Of a stretch of 64,000 bases of DNA, positions 44,713 to 52,713 are shown in pieces. The DNA is from an uncultured Ruminococcus sp. (GTDB taxonomy: Bacteria > Bacillota > Clostridia > Oscillospirales > Ruminococcaceae). Both the position numbers and the translations under genes were made by a program. The stretch lies in contig NZ_CACWPP010000019.1 of the NCBI RefSeq assembly GCF_902762735.1, positions 17,766 to 81,765 on the forward strand, in the 5' to 3' direction. Numbering within the stretch: the first letter of the stretch is position 1; each line of letters begins with the position of its first letter. The notes under the pieces were generated by a model. That model did not search any database and was not told the origin of the DNA. It saw nothing but the letters and a program-made list of their open reading frames with translations.

Positions 44713-45516
44713 GTGGAAAAAAAGACTGTTGATGAGCTGATAGAAAGTCTGCCGAAGAAGGACAGGTACGGCATCAGCGATCTGGTCGATCTTGTAACTG
44801 TCCTGCGTGATAAAGACAAGGGCTGTCCCTGGGACAAGGTGCAGACACACAGTACGATCAAGAAGGATCTGCTGGAAGAGGTCTACGAAGTGATGGAAGC
44901 TATCGACTTTGACTCTCCCGAAATGATGCGTGAAGAGCTGGGCGATGTGCTGCTTCAGGTGATTTTCCATGTGGTGCTTGAACAGGAGCGCGATCATTTT
45001 GTGCTTGACGATGTGATCACCGAGCTTTGCCAAAAGCTGATAATCCGTCACCCGCACGTTTTCGGTGATGTGAATGCCGACACGGTGGACAAGGTGCTGA
45101 CCAACTGGGATTCCATCAAGAAGGAGACCAAGGGTCAGGAGACTTACGCTGACACGTTAAAGAGCGTGCCTAAGAACTTCCCTGCTCTTATGAGGGCGCA
45201 GAAGCTGGGCAAGCGTGCCGCAAGGGCAGGCATTGACTTTGAGAAGAGCGAGGAGGACGGCACTGAGCTTGACATGTACGCGGCAATAAGGTCGGCGCTG
45301 AGCAAGGTCCAGGCGGCTGATGAAAAGGGCGAAGATGTTTCAGCCGAGATAGGCAGTCTGCTGATGCTGTGTGCTAATCTGGCGCGTCGGCTTGACTGTG
45401 ATGCTGAGGAATGTCTGGCTGACAGCTGTAACAAATTTGTCAGCAGGTTCGAGGATCTTGAACAGAAAAGCGTTGAGATCTCCGAGCAGCCCGCAAGTGA
45501 GCTTTACTCGTACTGA
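44713..45516 (+). CDS. mazG: MazG nucleoside triphosphate pyrophosphohydrolase
   Basis: 267 residues from a GTG at 44713 with AGAGGTG 6 bases upstream (the open frame extends seven codons earlier). Hydrolyses non-canonical or excess NTPs. The first MazG domain (about 15-110) shows CPWDKVQTHSTIKKDLLEEVYE with the metal-binding EExxE pattern, and EELGDVLLQVIFH. A second, weaker MazG-like half follows (about 140-255). The N-terminal methylase-like domain of B. subtilis YabN is absent. Followed by hup and rqcP, a conserved Clostridia arrangement. Confidence 0.94.
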   Translation: MEKKTVDELIESLPKKDRYGISDLVDLVTVLRDKDKGCPWDKVQTHSTIKKDLLEEVYEVMEAIDFDSPEMMREELGDVLLQVIFHVVLEQERDHFVLDDVITELCQKLIIRHPHVFGDVNADTVDKVLTNWDSIKKETKGQETYADTLKSVPKNFPALMRAQKLGKRAARAGIDFEKSEEDGTELDMYAAIRSALSKVQAADEKGEDVSAEIGSLLMLCANLARRLDCDAEECLADSCNKFVSRFEDLEQKSVEISEQPASELYSY

Positions 45517-45609
45517 TATGAGGGAATTAATGAATAAGCAATTATTCGTTAAATCGGCTGTGCAGTATAAGGCATAAGCCGTGGATAAAATTTTTGGAGG
45601 TTTTTAAAA

Positions 45610-45888
45610 ATGAACAAGGCAGAACTTATCAATGTTATCGCTGAAAAGGGCGGCTATTCCAAGAAGGAAGCAGACAAGGCTCTGGCATCTGTACTGGATT
45701 CTATCACTGATGCACTGGAGAAGGGTGAGAAGGTAACTCTCGTTGGTTTCGGCACTTTCGAGGTTAGAGACAGAGCAGCTAAGGTAGCTATGAACCCTCT
45801 TACAAAAGCTCCTGTTGACGTTCCTGCAAGAAAAGTACCCGCTTTCAAGGCTGGCAGCGCTCTCAAGGCAGCAGTTGACAAGAAGTAA
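45610..45888 (+). CDS. hup: HU-family DNA-binding protein
   Basis: 92 residues, RBS TGGAGG. Histone-like dimeric protein that bends DNA. The N-terminal helical body is standard (MNKAELINVIAEKGGYSKKEA) and so is GFGTFEVRDR. In the DNA-binding arm the usual GRNP reads AMNP (KVAMNPLTKAPVDVPA), so the arginine just before the conserved Asn-Pro is missing; the intercalating Pro is kept. Located between mazG and rqcP. Confidence 0.96.
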   Translation: MNKAELINVIAEKGGYSKKEADKALASVLDSITDALEKGEKVTLVGFGTFEVRDRAAKVAMNPLTKAPVDVPARKVPAFKAGSALKAAVDKK

Positions 45889-45975
45889 TATATTGCTGAG
45901 ATCAAGGCGGGCAGTCAACTGTCCGCCTTTACTGTTATGCGGGGAGCGCCCCCCGCTCTGATGAACGGAGGAACT

Positions 45976-46218
45976 ATGAGATTAGACAAATACCTGAAAG
46001 TTACAAGGCTTATCAAGCGCCGCACTGTTGCCAACGAAGCCTGCGATGAAGGCAGGATAATCGTCAACGGCAAAGCGGCAAGGGCTTCCTATGATGTCAA
46101 GGTGGGAGATATTATCGAGATAGGATTAGGTCAGCGCCCCATCAAGGTAAAGGTGCTGAACGTGACCGAATACGCCACCAAAGAGAATGCCGCAGATAAT
46201 TATGAAGTAATATCGTAA
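45976..46218 (+). CDS. rqcP: S4-domain ribosome quality-control protein RqcP
   Basis: 80 residues from the ATG at 45976 (CGGAGG 5 bases upstream; earlier in-frame starts lie in the preceding spacer). The whole protein is an S4 RNA-binding domain: MRLDKYLKVTRLIKRRTVANE, then GRIIVNGKAARASYDVKVGDII. Matches RqcP/YabO, which works with RqcH to add alanine tails to stalled nascent chains. Its place after mazG and hup supports the call. Confidence 0.93.
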   Translation: MRLDKYLKVTRLIKRRTVANEACDEGRIIVNGKAARASYDVKVGDIIEIGLGQRPIKVKVLNVTEYATKENAADNYEVIS

Positions 46219-46221
46219 CAC

Positions 46222-46255
46222 ATGCCCGACTTCTTATGAGGTCGGGCTTTTTTTG
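46222..46255 (+). terminator. terminator of the mazG-hup-rqcP cluster
   Basis: Stem GCCCGAC/GTCGGGC followed by seven T. Confidence 0.85.
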
Positions 46256-46257
46256 GC

Positions 46258-46850
46258 GTACTCGGCTGTATCTGCTGCCCCCGCCCCTGCTGATGGGCAT
46301 GGTGTGCATCTTTATCGCTTGGTGAACTTGCATTTTCAGGCTGGAAGTTCTCTTCTTTGGGGTGGTCGCCCTCCCGCCCACCCGCGAAGTTTTGTGCCTT
46401 GAACTTTGACATGCTTATCCGTTGAACTGCTGACCATGCCGCGAAAGTTCGCCGTTCCGACTAAGCAACTGCGCCACGACCGCCGAAGACGCAATCGCTA
46501 TTCGGCTGGCACACGCGGGCAATTCGCCGCCCGCACATGGGGAGTGCTGTTCGCGGGAATTGAGTACGCGCTTTTCTTTGCGAATTGCCCGCTTTTGGCT
46601 TGCTTTGGTCGAATGCTTTGACCTCTTTCCGTCAACGCTTTGTTCGCCCAAACGGATAGCACGTATCGTTGCTTTGCCGTTCCCCGATGCGAGAGGCTCT
46701 GCCCCTCGCGCTCCCCGCAAGCCTGCTGGCGCGAGGCTTGACCGCGCGCTTTGCTTTGTGTTTTTGCTACGCTTTGCTGGCGGCAAAGTTTCGCAAAAAC
46801 GGCATACTCCAATGCCTGCCAATAATTATGAATTATGAATTATGAATTAA
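46258..46850 (+). repeat. repeat family 1, full copy C
   Basis: About 590 bp of non-coding sequence, the most complete copy. In order: GTTCTCTTCTTTGGGGTGG box (about 46347), CCGCCCACCCGCG, TTGTGCCTTGAACTTTGACA, CGACCGCCGAAG, GCGGGCAATTCGCCGCCCGC, GAGTACGCGCTTTTC, CTCTTTCCGTC, TTTGTTCGCCCAAACGGATA, GCACGTATCGTTGCTTTGCC, the CCCCGATGCGAGAGG...CTCCCCGC hairpin, AAGCCTGC...GAGGCTT, and three AATTATG heptads (46826-46850). It ends just before the promoter of the DUF5131 gene. Confidence 0.88.
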
Positions 46851-46858
46851 ATCAAGCC

Positions 46859-46887
46859 TTGACTTTTCGGAGCAAGCGTATTATAAT
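46859..46887 (+). promoter_or_regulatory. promoter of the DUF5131-nagA pair
   Basis: TTGACT (46859-46864), 17 bases, TATAAT (46882-46887), immediately after the heptad tail of repeat copy C. Confidence 0.75.
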
Positions 46888-46915
46888 GAACAAAATAAGG
46901 AAGGCAGGTGACTTT

Positions 46916-47818
46916 ATGCACGATATATGGAATCCCTGGCATGGCTGTGTAAAAAAGAGTGAGGGCTGTGAACATTGCTATATGTATTTTCTCGATAAGC
47001 AAAGAGGTCTCGACGGCTCAAAAATTTTCCGCACAAAAGCAGGTTTCGATTACCCCCTCCATAAGGATAGGAAAGGAAGTTATAAGGTGAAATGCGGCGA
47101 GCAGATAAGGGTCTGCATGACTTCCGATTTCTTCCTCCCCGAAGCCGATGGGTGGCGCGATGAAGCATGGGAGATAATGCGGCGGCGCAGTGATGTCATA
47201 TTTTTCCTGCTGACAAAGCGTCCCGAAAGAGTCGCTGACTGCCTGCCCGATGGCTGGGGCGACGGCTGGGAAAATGTTTTCTTCAATGTGTCGGCAGAAA
47301 ATCAGCGCCGCGCTGACGAGCGCATACCCATCCTGCTGAGTCTGCCTTTCAAGCACAAGGGGGTCATGTGTGCGCCCTTCATCGGGCAGGTCAGCCTGCG
47401 GAAATACCTCGAAGCGGGGCAGATAGAACAGGTCTTGTGCGACGGCGAAAACTATGACGGCGCACGTCCCTGTCGGTATGAATGGGTGAAGCTGTTACAC
47501 GATGAGTGCGAAGAGTTTGACGTGAAATTCGTCTTTTGCGGTACAGGCAGACGCTTCATAAAGGACGGCAGACTGTACTCCATCGAGGGGAGCGGTCTGC
47601 AAAGCGAACAGGCGCACAAATCGGGGCTGAGTGTGGCGGGCAAGCCGATATTTTTCGACCTGCGGGACGGTTTCGGTCTGCCGATAGATGAAAAGTACCG
47701 TTACAAGCCGAAATTCCGTGAGCGCTGTGAGAAATGCGGCATGCGCCCCTCCTGCAACGGCTGTTCCGACTGCGGCAAGTGCGAAAAGCCTGACGGCAAG
47801 GATTTTCAGAACAGGTAG
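46916..47818 (+). CDS. DUF5131 (phage Gp37/Gp68-like) cysteine-rich protein
   Basis: 300 residues from the ATG at 46916 (AGGTG 6 bases upstream). The N-terminus carries WNPWHGCVKKSEGCEHCYMY with C11, C18 and C21, a Cys motif that could hold an iron-sulphur cluster or zinc. RVCMTSDFFLPE, FFLLTKRPERV and VFFNVSAENQRRADERIP match the DUF5131 core, which is often found in phages and looks like a radical-SAM-type barrel. The C-terminus has a second Cys cluster (CEKCGMRPSCNGCSDCGKC). Biochemical role unknown. Its stop lies 10 bases before nagA, so the two are one operon. Confidence 0.85.
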   Translation: MHDIWNPWHGCVKKSEGCEHCYMYFLDKQRGLDGSKIFRTKAGFDYPLHKDRKGSYKVKCGEQIRVCMTSDFFLPEADGWRDEAWEIMRRRSDVIFFLLTKRPERVADCLPDGWGDGWENVFFNVSAENQRRADERIPILLSLPFKHKGVMCAPFIGQVSLRKYLEAGQIEQVLCDGENYDGARPCRYEWVKLLHDECEEFDVKFVFCGTGRRFIKDGRLYSIEGSGLQSEQAHKSGLSVAGKPIFFDLRDGFGLPIDEKYRYKPKFRERCEKCGMRPSCNGCSDCGKCEKPDGKDFQNR

Positions 47819-47828
47819 GGGGCTTATC

Positions 47829-48965
47829 ATGCTTATAAAGAACGGTCTTGTGCTGACCGAAAGCGGCTTTGAAAAGCTGACGATACTCACTGACGGCGGG
47901 AAAATTTCGGGCATTCTGCCCGCTGATGCTATGGTGAAATATTCGGGCGAGGTGCTTGATGCGGCGGGCAGCTATGTTCTGCCCGCTTTGACAGATGTGC
48001 ATTTTCACGGCTGTGCGGGACACGACTTCTGCGAGGGCACAGCGGAAGCGTTCTCAAAAATAGCCGAGTACGAATTTTCGCAGGGGGTGGGGACTGTCTG
48101 CCCTGCCACCATGACACTTCCCGATGAAACGCTGACCGCCATACTGAAAAGCGCGGCGGCTTACGCGAAAGTTCAGCCGAAAAGCGGCGCGGCAGAACTG
48201 GTGGGCGTTCATCTGGAAGGACCTTTCATCAGCCGCGCAAAAGCGGGTGCGCAGAATGCCGCCCACATTCAGCCGCCCTCTGCGGAAAAGCTGAAACGCT
48301 GGCAGGCGGCGGCTGAGGGGCTTATAAGGCTTGTCACCATCGCCCCCGAGATCGAGGGTGCGGCAGAGTGCATTCGCGCCTGTGCGGGCGATATGCGTTT
48401 CTCGCTGGGTCACACCCAATGCGGCTATGACGAAGCGGCGGCGGCGTTTGAAGCGGGTGCTGACCATGTGACCCATCTTTACAACGCCATGCCGCCGTTC
48501 ACCCACCGTTTCCCCGCGCTGATAGGTGCGGCGGCAGACAGGTCATTTGACGGGAAGAGGGTCTATGCTGAGGTCATCTGTGACGGCGTACACCTGTCAA
48601 AAAGCGCGGTGCGGGCGGCGTTTTCGCTGTTCGGGGCTGACGGCGTGGTGCTTATCAGCGACAGCATGGAAGCCACAGGCATGCCCGACGGCGAATATCA
48701 GCTGGGCGGGCAGAAAGTCATAAAAAGGGGCAGTCATGCCACCCTGACAGACGGAACTCTTGCGGGCAGTGTGACAAGTCTGTACGGCTGTCTGCTGAAA
48801 GCGGTGGAGTACGGCATACCCCTTGAAACAGCGGCAAAAGCGGCGACTGTCAACCCATGCCGCTCGGTGGGCATAGACGGCTTTTACGGCAGTATCGAAG
48901 TCGGCAAAGCGGCAAGGTTTCTCCTGCTTGACATTTCCGACCTCAGCATACGCAAAGTGATATGA
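47829..48965 (+). CDS. nagA: N-acetylglucosamine-6-phosphate deacetylase
   Basis: 378 residues from the ATG at 47829 with TAGGGGG upstream (the longer open frame overlaps the previous gene and has no ribosome site). Removes acetate from GlcNAc-6-phosphate in amino-sugar recycling. Amidohydrolase landmarks: LTDVHFHGCAGHDF, GVHLEGPFIS with the metal Glu, SLGHTQ, HLYNAMPPFTHR and LISDSMEATGMPDG with the catalytic Asp. No nagB or phosphotransferase genes are adjacent, unlike many nagA loci. Followed by a strong terminator shared with the convergent lipoprotein gene. Confidence 0.95.
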   Translation: MLIKNGLVLTESGFEKLTILTDGGKISGILPADAMVKYSGEVLDAAGSYVLPALTDVHFHGCAGHDFCEGTAEAFSKIAEYEFSQGVGTVCPATMTLPDETLTAILKSAAAYAKVQPKSGAAELVGVHLEGPFISRAKAGAQNAAHIQPPSAEKLKRWQAAAEGLIRLVTIAPEIEGAAECIRACAGDMRFSLGHTQCGYDEAAAAFEAGADHVTHLYNAMPPFTHRFPALIGAAADRSFDGKRVYAEVICDGVHLSKSAVRAAFSLFGADGVVLISDSMEATGMPDGEYQLGGQKVIKRGSHATLTDGTLAGSVTSLYGCLLKAVEYGIPLETAAKAATVNPCRSVGIDGFYGSIEVGKAARFLLLDISDLSIRKVI

Positions 48966-49000
48966 AAAAACTCCGTACCTGCGTTGGTACGGAGTTTTTG
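48965..49000. terminator. bidirectional terminator between nagA and the five-repeat lipoprotein
   Basis: AAAAACTCCGTACC pairs with GGTACGGAGTTTTT, giving T runs on both strands. Confidence 0.85.
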
Positions 49001-49017
49001 CTATCTGTTGCCTATCG

Positions 49018-51075
49018 TTATTTTTCAGGCTCGCTCTCATGGAACTCTGTCCATTTAACATCTGAATCTGATGCCTGCCACCATTCTGTTTCAGCCGATG
49101 GGTACTGACCTATCATACCGCTTTCATCATCGCGCACCTGCACGAAAAAGTCATAGCCGCCCAGATAGCCCACATAGACTCTCCGTGTGACATCAACGCC
49201 ATATGACGACATGTATTCGTTGACGCACCTCTCGCCCTCTTTGTCATATGCGGCATCAGGGTCTATCAGCAGACCGTCAGCAGTGTTCAGCGCACCGAAA
49301 ATACCGCTCTCAAAGCACTCTTCGATCGGTGTGCCCTCTGCTTCTTTTTCGGCTAAAAACTCAGCCACAAGGTTGTAAGCTGTCTTTGCTTCGCCGTTAA
49401 GGGTCTTTAAGTTACTGATCTTTTTTTTGAGCGCTGCCAAAGGGGCAGACTCCTGAACGCTTTGCGAACTCTGTGACCTTACGGGGTAATACCCCACCAC
49501 CCCGCCGTCGGGGTTCTCAGCCGATACCGTCAGTTCGCCTGCGGTGTCGATGTCTACATGCACGATAACGCCTTCATAATTCCATTTAAGCTCTTCATTT
49601 ATATTTATATCGCCCTTTTCAGCCGAAGCCCTGCGCGAAACAGTCAGACCCTCAGCAGAATACGCCTGCGGGAAGCCGCCGCCTGTCACGGTGGTTATCA
49701 TGTCAGTGCCGTTTTCGCACTCCGTCTCGGCTATGTACTCTGCCGCGCTGTTGTAGGCAGTCTTTGCGATGGAATTCAGTGCTTTAAGGTCAAAGTTCGC
49801 AGGCTCAGGCTCAAAATCAAAGAACTCTGTCCATTTTACCTCAGATGCCTGCGCCTCAGTCGCCTTTGCGGGGTACTGACCTATCAGACCGCTCTTTTCA
49901 TCGCGCACCTGCACAAAGAAGTCTTCATCACCGAAACGCCCCACATAGACAGTCAGTGCGCCGTCAAAGTACTGTGCAAGTTCTCTGTTGACAATTCTCT
50001 CAAACTCGTTTTCGTGACTGCCGCCAAAAGCTATCGGCAGACCGTCAGCAGTGTTAAGCACACCGAAAGCACCGCTCTCAAAGCACTCATTGAGCGGTAT
50101 GCCCATTGTTTCATTGTCAGCTATAAATTCAGCCGCCATGTTGAAAGCATACTTAGCCGCCTTGTTGAGTTCATCAAGTCCGACCTCAGGTGCGTCCTGC
50201 ACATCGAACGGTCTGAATTTTGTCCACTCAGCGCTGTCATTTGCCTGTGTCCTGTCGGGGTACTGACCGATAAGGCCGTACTTGCCGCGCACCTGTATGA
50301 ACGGCATTTCTTCGCCCTCATCAGTGAAATAGCCCATGTATACCTCAGCATCGGGCAGATCTGCAAGAACTTCTGTCAGCAGTTTGTCGCCCACAGCATC
50401 AGCGCCGTCAGCGATCTTAAAACCGCCCTCAGCCCGCGCTTTCGGGAAAAAGCTGTCGAGCTTGTCAAGTTCGCCGTTTAGCTCGCAGTTTTCACGTATC
50501 ATATCCATCGCCATGTAAGCGTCCTTTGCGGCGGCGTTGACTTCATCAGCCTTGCCCTCTTCAGAAAGCAGATACTCCGTCCAGACCACATTTTTCTCAT
50601 CTTCTGCCGTTATGGGTGACGGGTACTGACCGATACAGCCGCTTTCATCGCGCACCTGCACAAAAGCGCCTTTTTCGCCCAGCCTTCCCACATATACTAT
50701 AACATCGCCATAGCCTATACTTGTGAGGTCATTGTTGACCTTTTGTTCGCTGTATACACTGTACTGCCTGTCCTCACCCAGCACAAGCCCGTCAGGATTA
50801 TTGAGCCAGCCCAGCATGCCGTCAGCAAAGATCTGCTCGGGCAGAATGCCGTACTCACTGTTTTCCTCAAAAAATCTCATCACGCTGTCGTGAGCCGCCT
50901 TAGCTATGCTGTTCACATTATTTACCTGCTCACTGCCAAAAGCGGCAGTACCATTTGCGCCCGCCGAGACTTCCGTGCGTTCAGCGAGCTTTTCAGCGCT
51001 GTTATCCTCCATGCTTCCGCAGCCTGTCATCAGGCAGACCAGTGCGGCTGTCAATATGATAATATTCCTGTTCAT
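49018..51075 (-). CDS. lipoprotein with five tandem ~125-residue repeats
   Basis: 685 residues. Lipobox LMTGC anchors Cys19. Five repeats follow (about 50-175, 176-300, 301-430, 431-560, 561-680), each with a long helix such as NSIAKTAYNSAAEYIAE, a loop with GxLNTADGL, a strand block with VYVGxxGxxxFFVQVRDexxxxIGQYP, and a closing WTEF. Repeat 4 is the most diverged (VVGYYPVRS). The helix-then-sheet layout with IAKxAYN recalls pilin-like proteins of Ruminococcus, but that is only resemblance. Surface location is clear; function unknown. The family 2 repeat at 51110-51215 lies in its 5' leader. Confidence 0.85.
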   Translation of the reverse strand: MNRNIIILTAALVCLMTGCGSMEDNSAEKLAERTEVSAGANGTAAFGSEQVNNVNSIAKAAHDSVMRFFEENSEYGILPEQIFADGMLGWLNNPDGLVLGEDRQYSVYSEQKVNNDLTSIGYGDVIVYVGRLGEKGAFVQVRDESGCIGQYPSPITAEDEKNVVWTEYLLSEEGKADEVNAAAKDAYMAMDMIRENCELNGELDKLDSFFPKARAEGGFKIADGADAVGDKLLTEVLADLPDAEVYMGYFTDEGEEMPFIQVRGKYGLIGQYPDRTQANDSAEWTKFRPFDVQDAPEVGLDELNKAAKYAFNMAAEFIADNETMGIPLNECFESGAFGVLNTADGLPIAFGGSHENEFERIVNRELAQYFDGALTVYVGRFGDEDFFVQVRDEKSGLIGQYPAKATEAQASEVKWTEFFDFEPEPANFDLKALNSIAKTAYNSAAEYIAETECENGTDMITTVTGGGFPQAYSAEGLTVSRRASAEKGDININEELKWNYEGVIVHVDIDTAGELTVSAENPDGGVVGYYPVRSQSSQSVQESAPLAALKKKISNLKTLNGEAKTAYNLVAEFLAEKEAEGTPIEECFESGIFGALNTADGLLIDPDAAYDKEGERCVNEYMSSYGVDVTRRVYVGYLGGYDFFVQVRDDESGMIGQYPSAETEWWQASDSDVKWTEFHESEPEK

Positions 51076-51109
51076 TTTTTGCCTCCGTTACACATTATCC
51101 TATATGGTA

Positions 51110-51215
51110 TCCCTTTAGCACACCACTGCAAAATATCTTTATCAATGGAGAAAGATAACCGCCAACTGTATTTGGTTCCCGATATAACATCGTTTATTTT
51201 GGTGTATCAGCGGGA
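51110..51215. repeat. MITE-like repeat family 2, copy 2 (106 bp)
   Basis: Ends TCCCTTTAGCACACCA (51110-51125) and TGGTGTATCAGCGGGA (51200-51215). The inner part from GAAAGATAACCGCCAACTGT to the right end is almost identical to copy 1; the GC palindrome is missing. It lies inside the transcribed leader of the five-repeat lipoprotein. Confidence 0.85.
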
Positions 51216-51256
51216 TGATCACATTTTTTTCAGGGACTTGCATTTCCCCTGATATA

Positions 51257-51285
51257 ATAATAACCCAATATGCAGTTTTTGTCAA
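51257..51285 (-). promoter_or_regulatory. promoter of the five-repeat lipoprotein gene
   Basis: Minus-strand TTGACA (51280-51285), 17 bases, TATTAT (51257-51262), upstream of the family 2 element. Confidence 0.65.
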
Positions 51286-51465
51286 CAGTTTTTTCATAAT
51301 TATTACCATTTTTATCGCAGCCGATTTGTGCAAACAACTGTTTTTTCCATAAACTCATACATATTTTATTAATTGTTGTACAAAAACGTGCAACTTTTGC
51401 CCCCTCTTCGGCTGTTAGTGAGAGCGCTCTTCACAAACGGCAAATTTTTTTCAGGAGGCATAAAC

Positions 51466-52713
51466 ATGAGACCACTTTATGAGATCTTAAAAGCAGAAAA
51501 GGGCATACCCGTCAGCGACACGGAAACCATGTTCTACGGCGCGATGAACAGCTGCAAAGTCAAAGGCTACACAGGCACACTGCCCGTCAGTCTCCCCACA
51601 TCGGGCAATACGATGGAGGCTTACAGGATATACGGCAACACAGTGGAGATGCCCGAAAACTATGTCAACATGGCTGATATGGTGCTTAACTTCGGTTCAA
51701 GCGCAAAGCTGATGTTTGACGATGACGGCTGGCTGACCACCTACACATCGGGCGACAACCGCGGCTGGTCGCAGGATAAGGCTAACTTGCAGTCGATACC
51801 GCTGAAAGCAGGCACTTACACCGCAACAGTGCTTTTCAGCGAGTTCACAGGCAACAAGAACAGCTCAATGGCAATAGGCATCGTTAACGGAAGCACTGTA
51901 TTCAGGCTGTCCGACGGCACACTGCTCGCCCGCGAGCGTTATTCAAAGACATTTACCCTTGAAAACGACTGCAATATCTGGCTGATGATAAAGCCATTTG
52001 AGGGGCATGTCAAAGTGATGATAACCGCAGGCAGCACACCGCCTGCCATCTATGTGCCATACGGCTCTCCCGCCGCTGAAAGCACAGGCATACCAACGGA
52101 GGACGGCGAACCTGCGGGCTATAAACTTCCCGTAATAACAGCAGAGATACCCCAAAACATGCTCCCGCCCGTAAAAAAATGGGCAGAAGGCTCAATAGTT
52201 AACGGCGTTATCAAACCATACGAATCCTACACAGATACCCGATACACAGAAAAAGCCATCCCCGTCACCGCAGGCACAAGGTACAGGTTCAGGGTCTACC
52301 AGAACAACGGCGGCGCTTCGGGCTACTGGTTCAGCCTTTCGTGGTACGATGCAAATGACACGTACATTTCGGAAAACGCCCAGTTCAGCAGGGCTTTGAT
52401 GTATGTGACCCCTCCACAGCTTGCGGCAAAGCTCAGGGTAAGCATACGCACCTACGGGCACGAGACCGCATGGGCTGAATTTTTCCCCGCAGACCGCAGC
52501 ATCACTGCCACAAATATCTATCTCGGCGATAAAAAACTGGAGGCTGACGAATTTGCCGACAGCGCCACAGGCATGATATTCAGAAAGAGCGGCGATGTCC
52601 TTGTGCCGACAGCACCGCCCGCTCCCCTGCCCGATATACCCACCTGCCGCAGGAAAACAGAGTTCTCCTGCGAAAGCATAGTCCCGCCCGATCATGTAGC
52701 ATTCACTCTCTGA
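51466..52713 (+). CDS. phage-tail-like structural protein without phage neighbours
   Basis: 415 residues from the ATG at 51466 (CAGGAGG 8 bases upstream). No signal peptide. The pattern of short strand-rich modules is typical of tail-fibre or baseplate proteins of Firmicutes phages: a degenerate GNTVEMPEN phrase near residue 60, PAIYVPYGSP...GYKLPVIT near 190-225, and a sugar-binding-like module at about 270-350 (GTRYRFRVYQNNGGASGYWFSLSWYD). The C-terminal Pro/Thr-rich end overlaps the convergent flippase gene by 11 bases. No capsid, terminase or integrase is nearby. Role unknown. Confidence 0.65.
   Translation: MRPLYEILKAEKGIPVSDTETMFYGAMNSCKVKGYTGTLPVSLPTSGNTMEAYRIYGNTVEMPENYVNMADMVLNFGSSAKLMFDDDGWLTTYTSGDNRGWSQDKANLQSIPLKAGTYTATVLFSEFTGNKNSSMAIGIVNGSTVFRLSDGTLLARERYSKTFTLENDCNIWLMIKPFEGHVKVMITAGSTPPAIYVPYGSPAAESTGIPTEDGEPAGYKLPVITAEIPQNMLPPVKKWAEGSIVNGVIKPYESYTDTRYTEKAIPVTAGTRYRFRVYQNNGGASGYWFSLSWYDANDTYISENAQFSRALMYVTPPQLAAKLRVSIRTYGHETAWAEFFPADRSITATNIYLGDKKLEADEFADSATGMIFRKSGDVLVPTAPPAPLPDIPTCRRKTEFSCESIVPPDHVAFTL

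Noticed and set aside
51466-52713. Prophage
   Set aside because: Only one tail-like gene; no integrase, terminase, capsid, lysis genes or attachment repeats around it.
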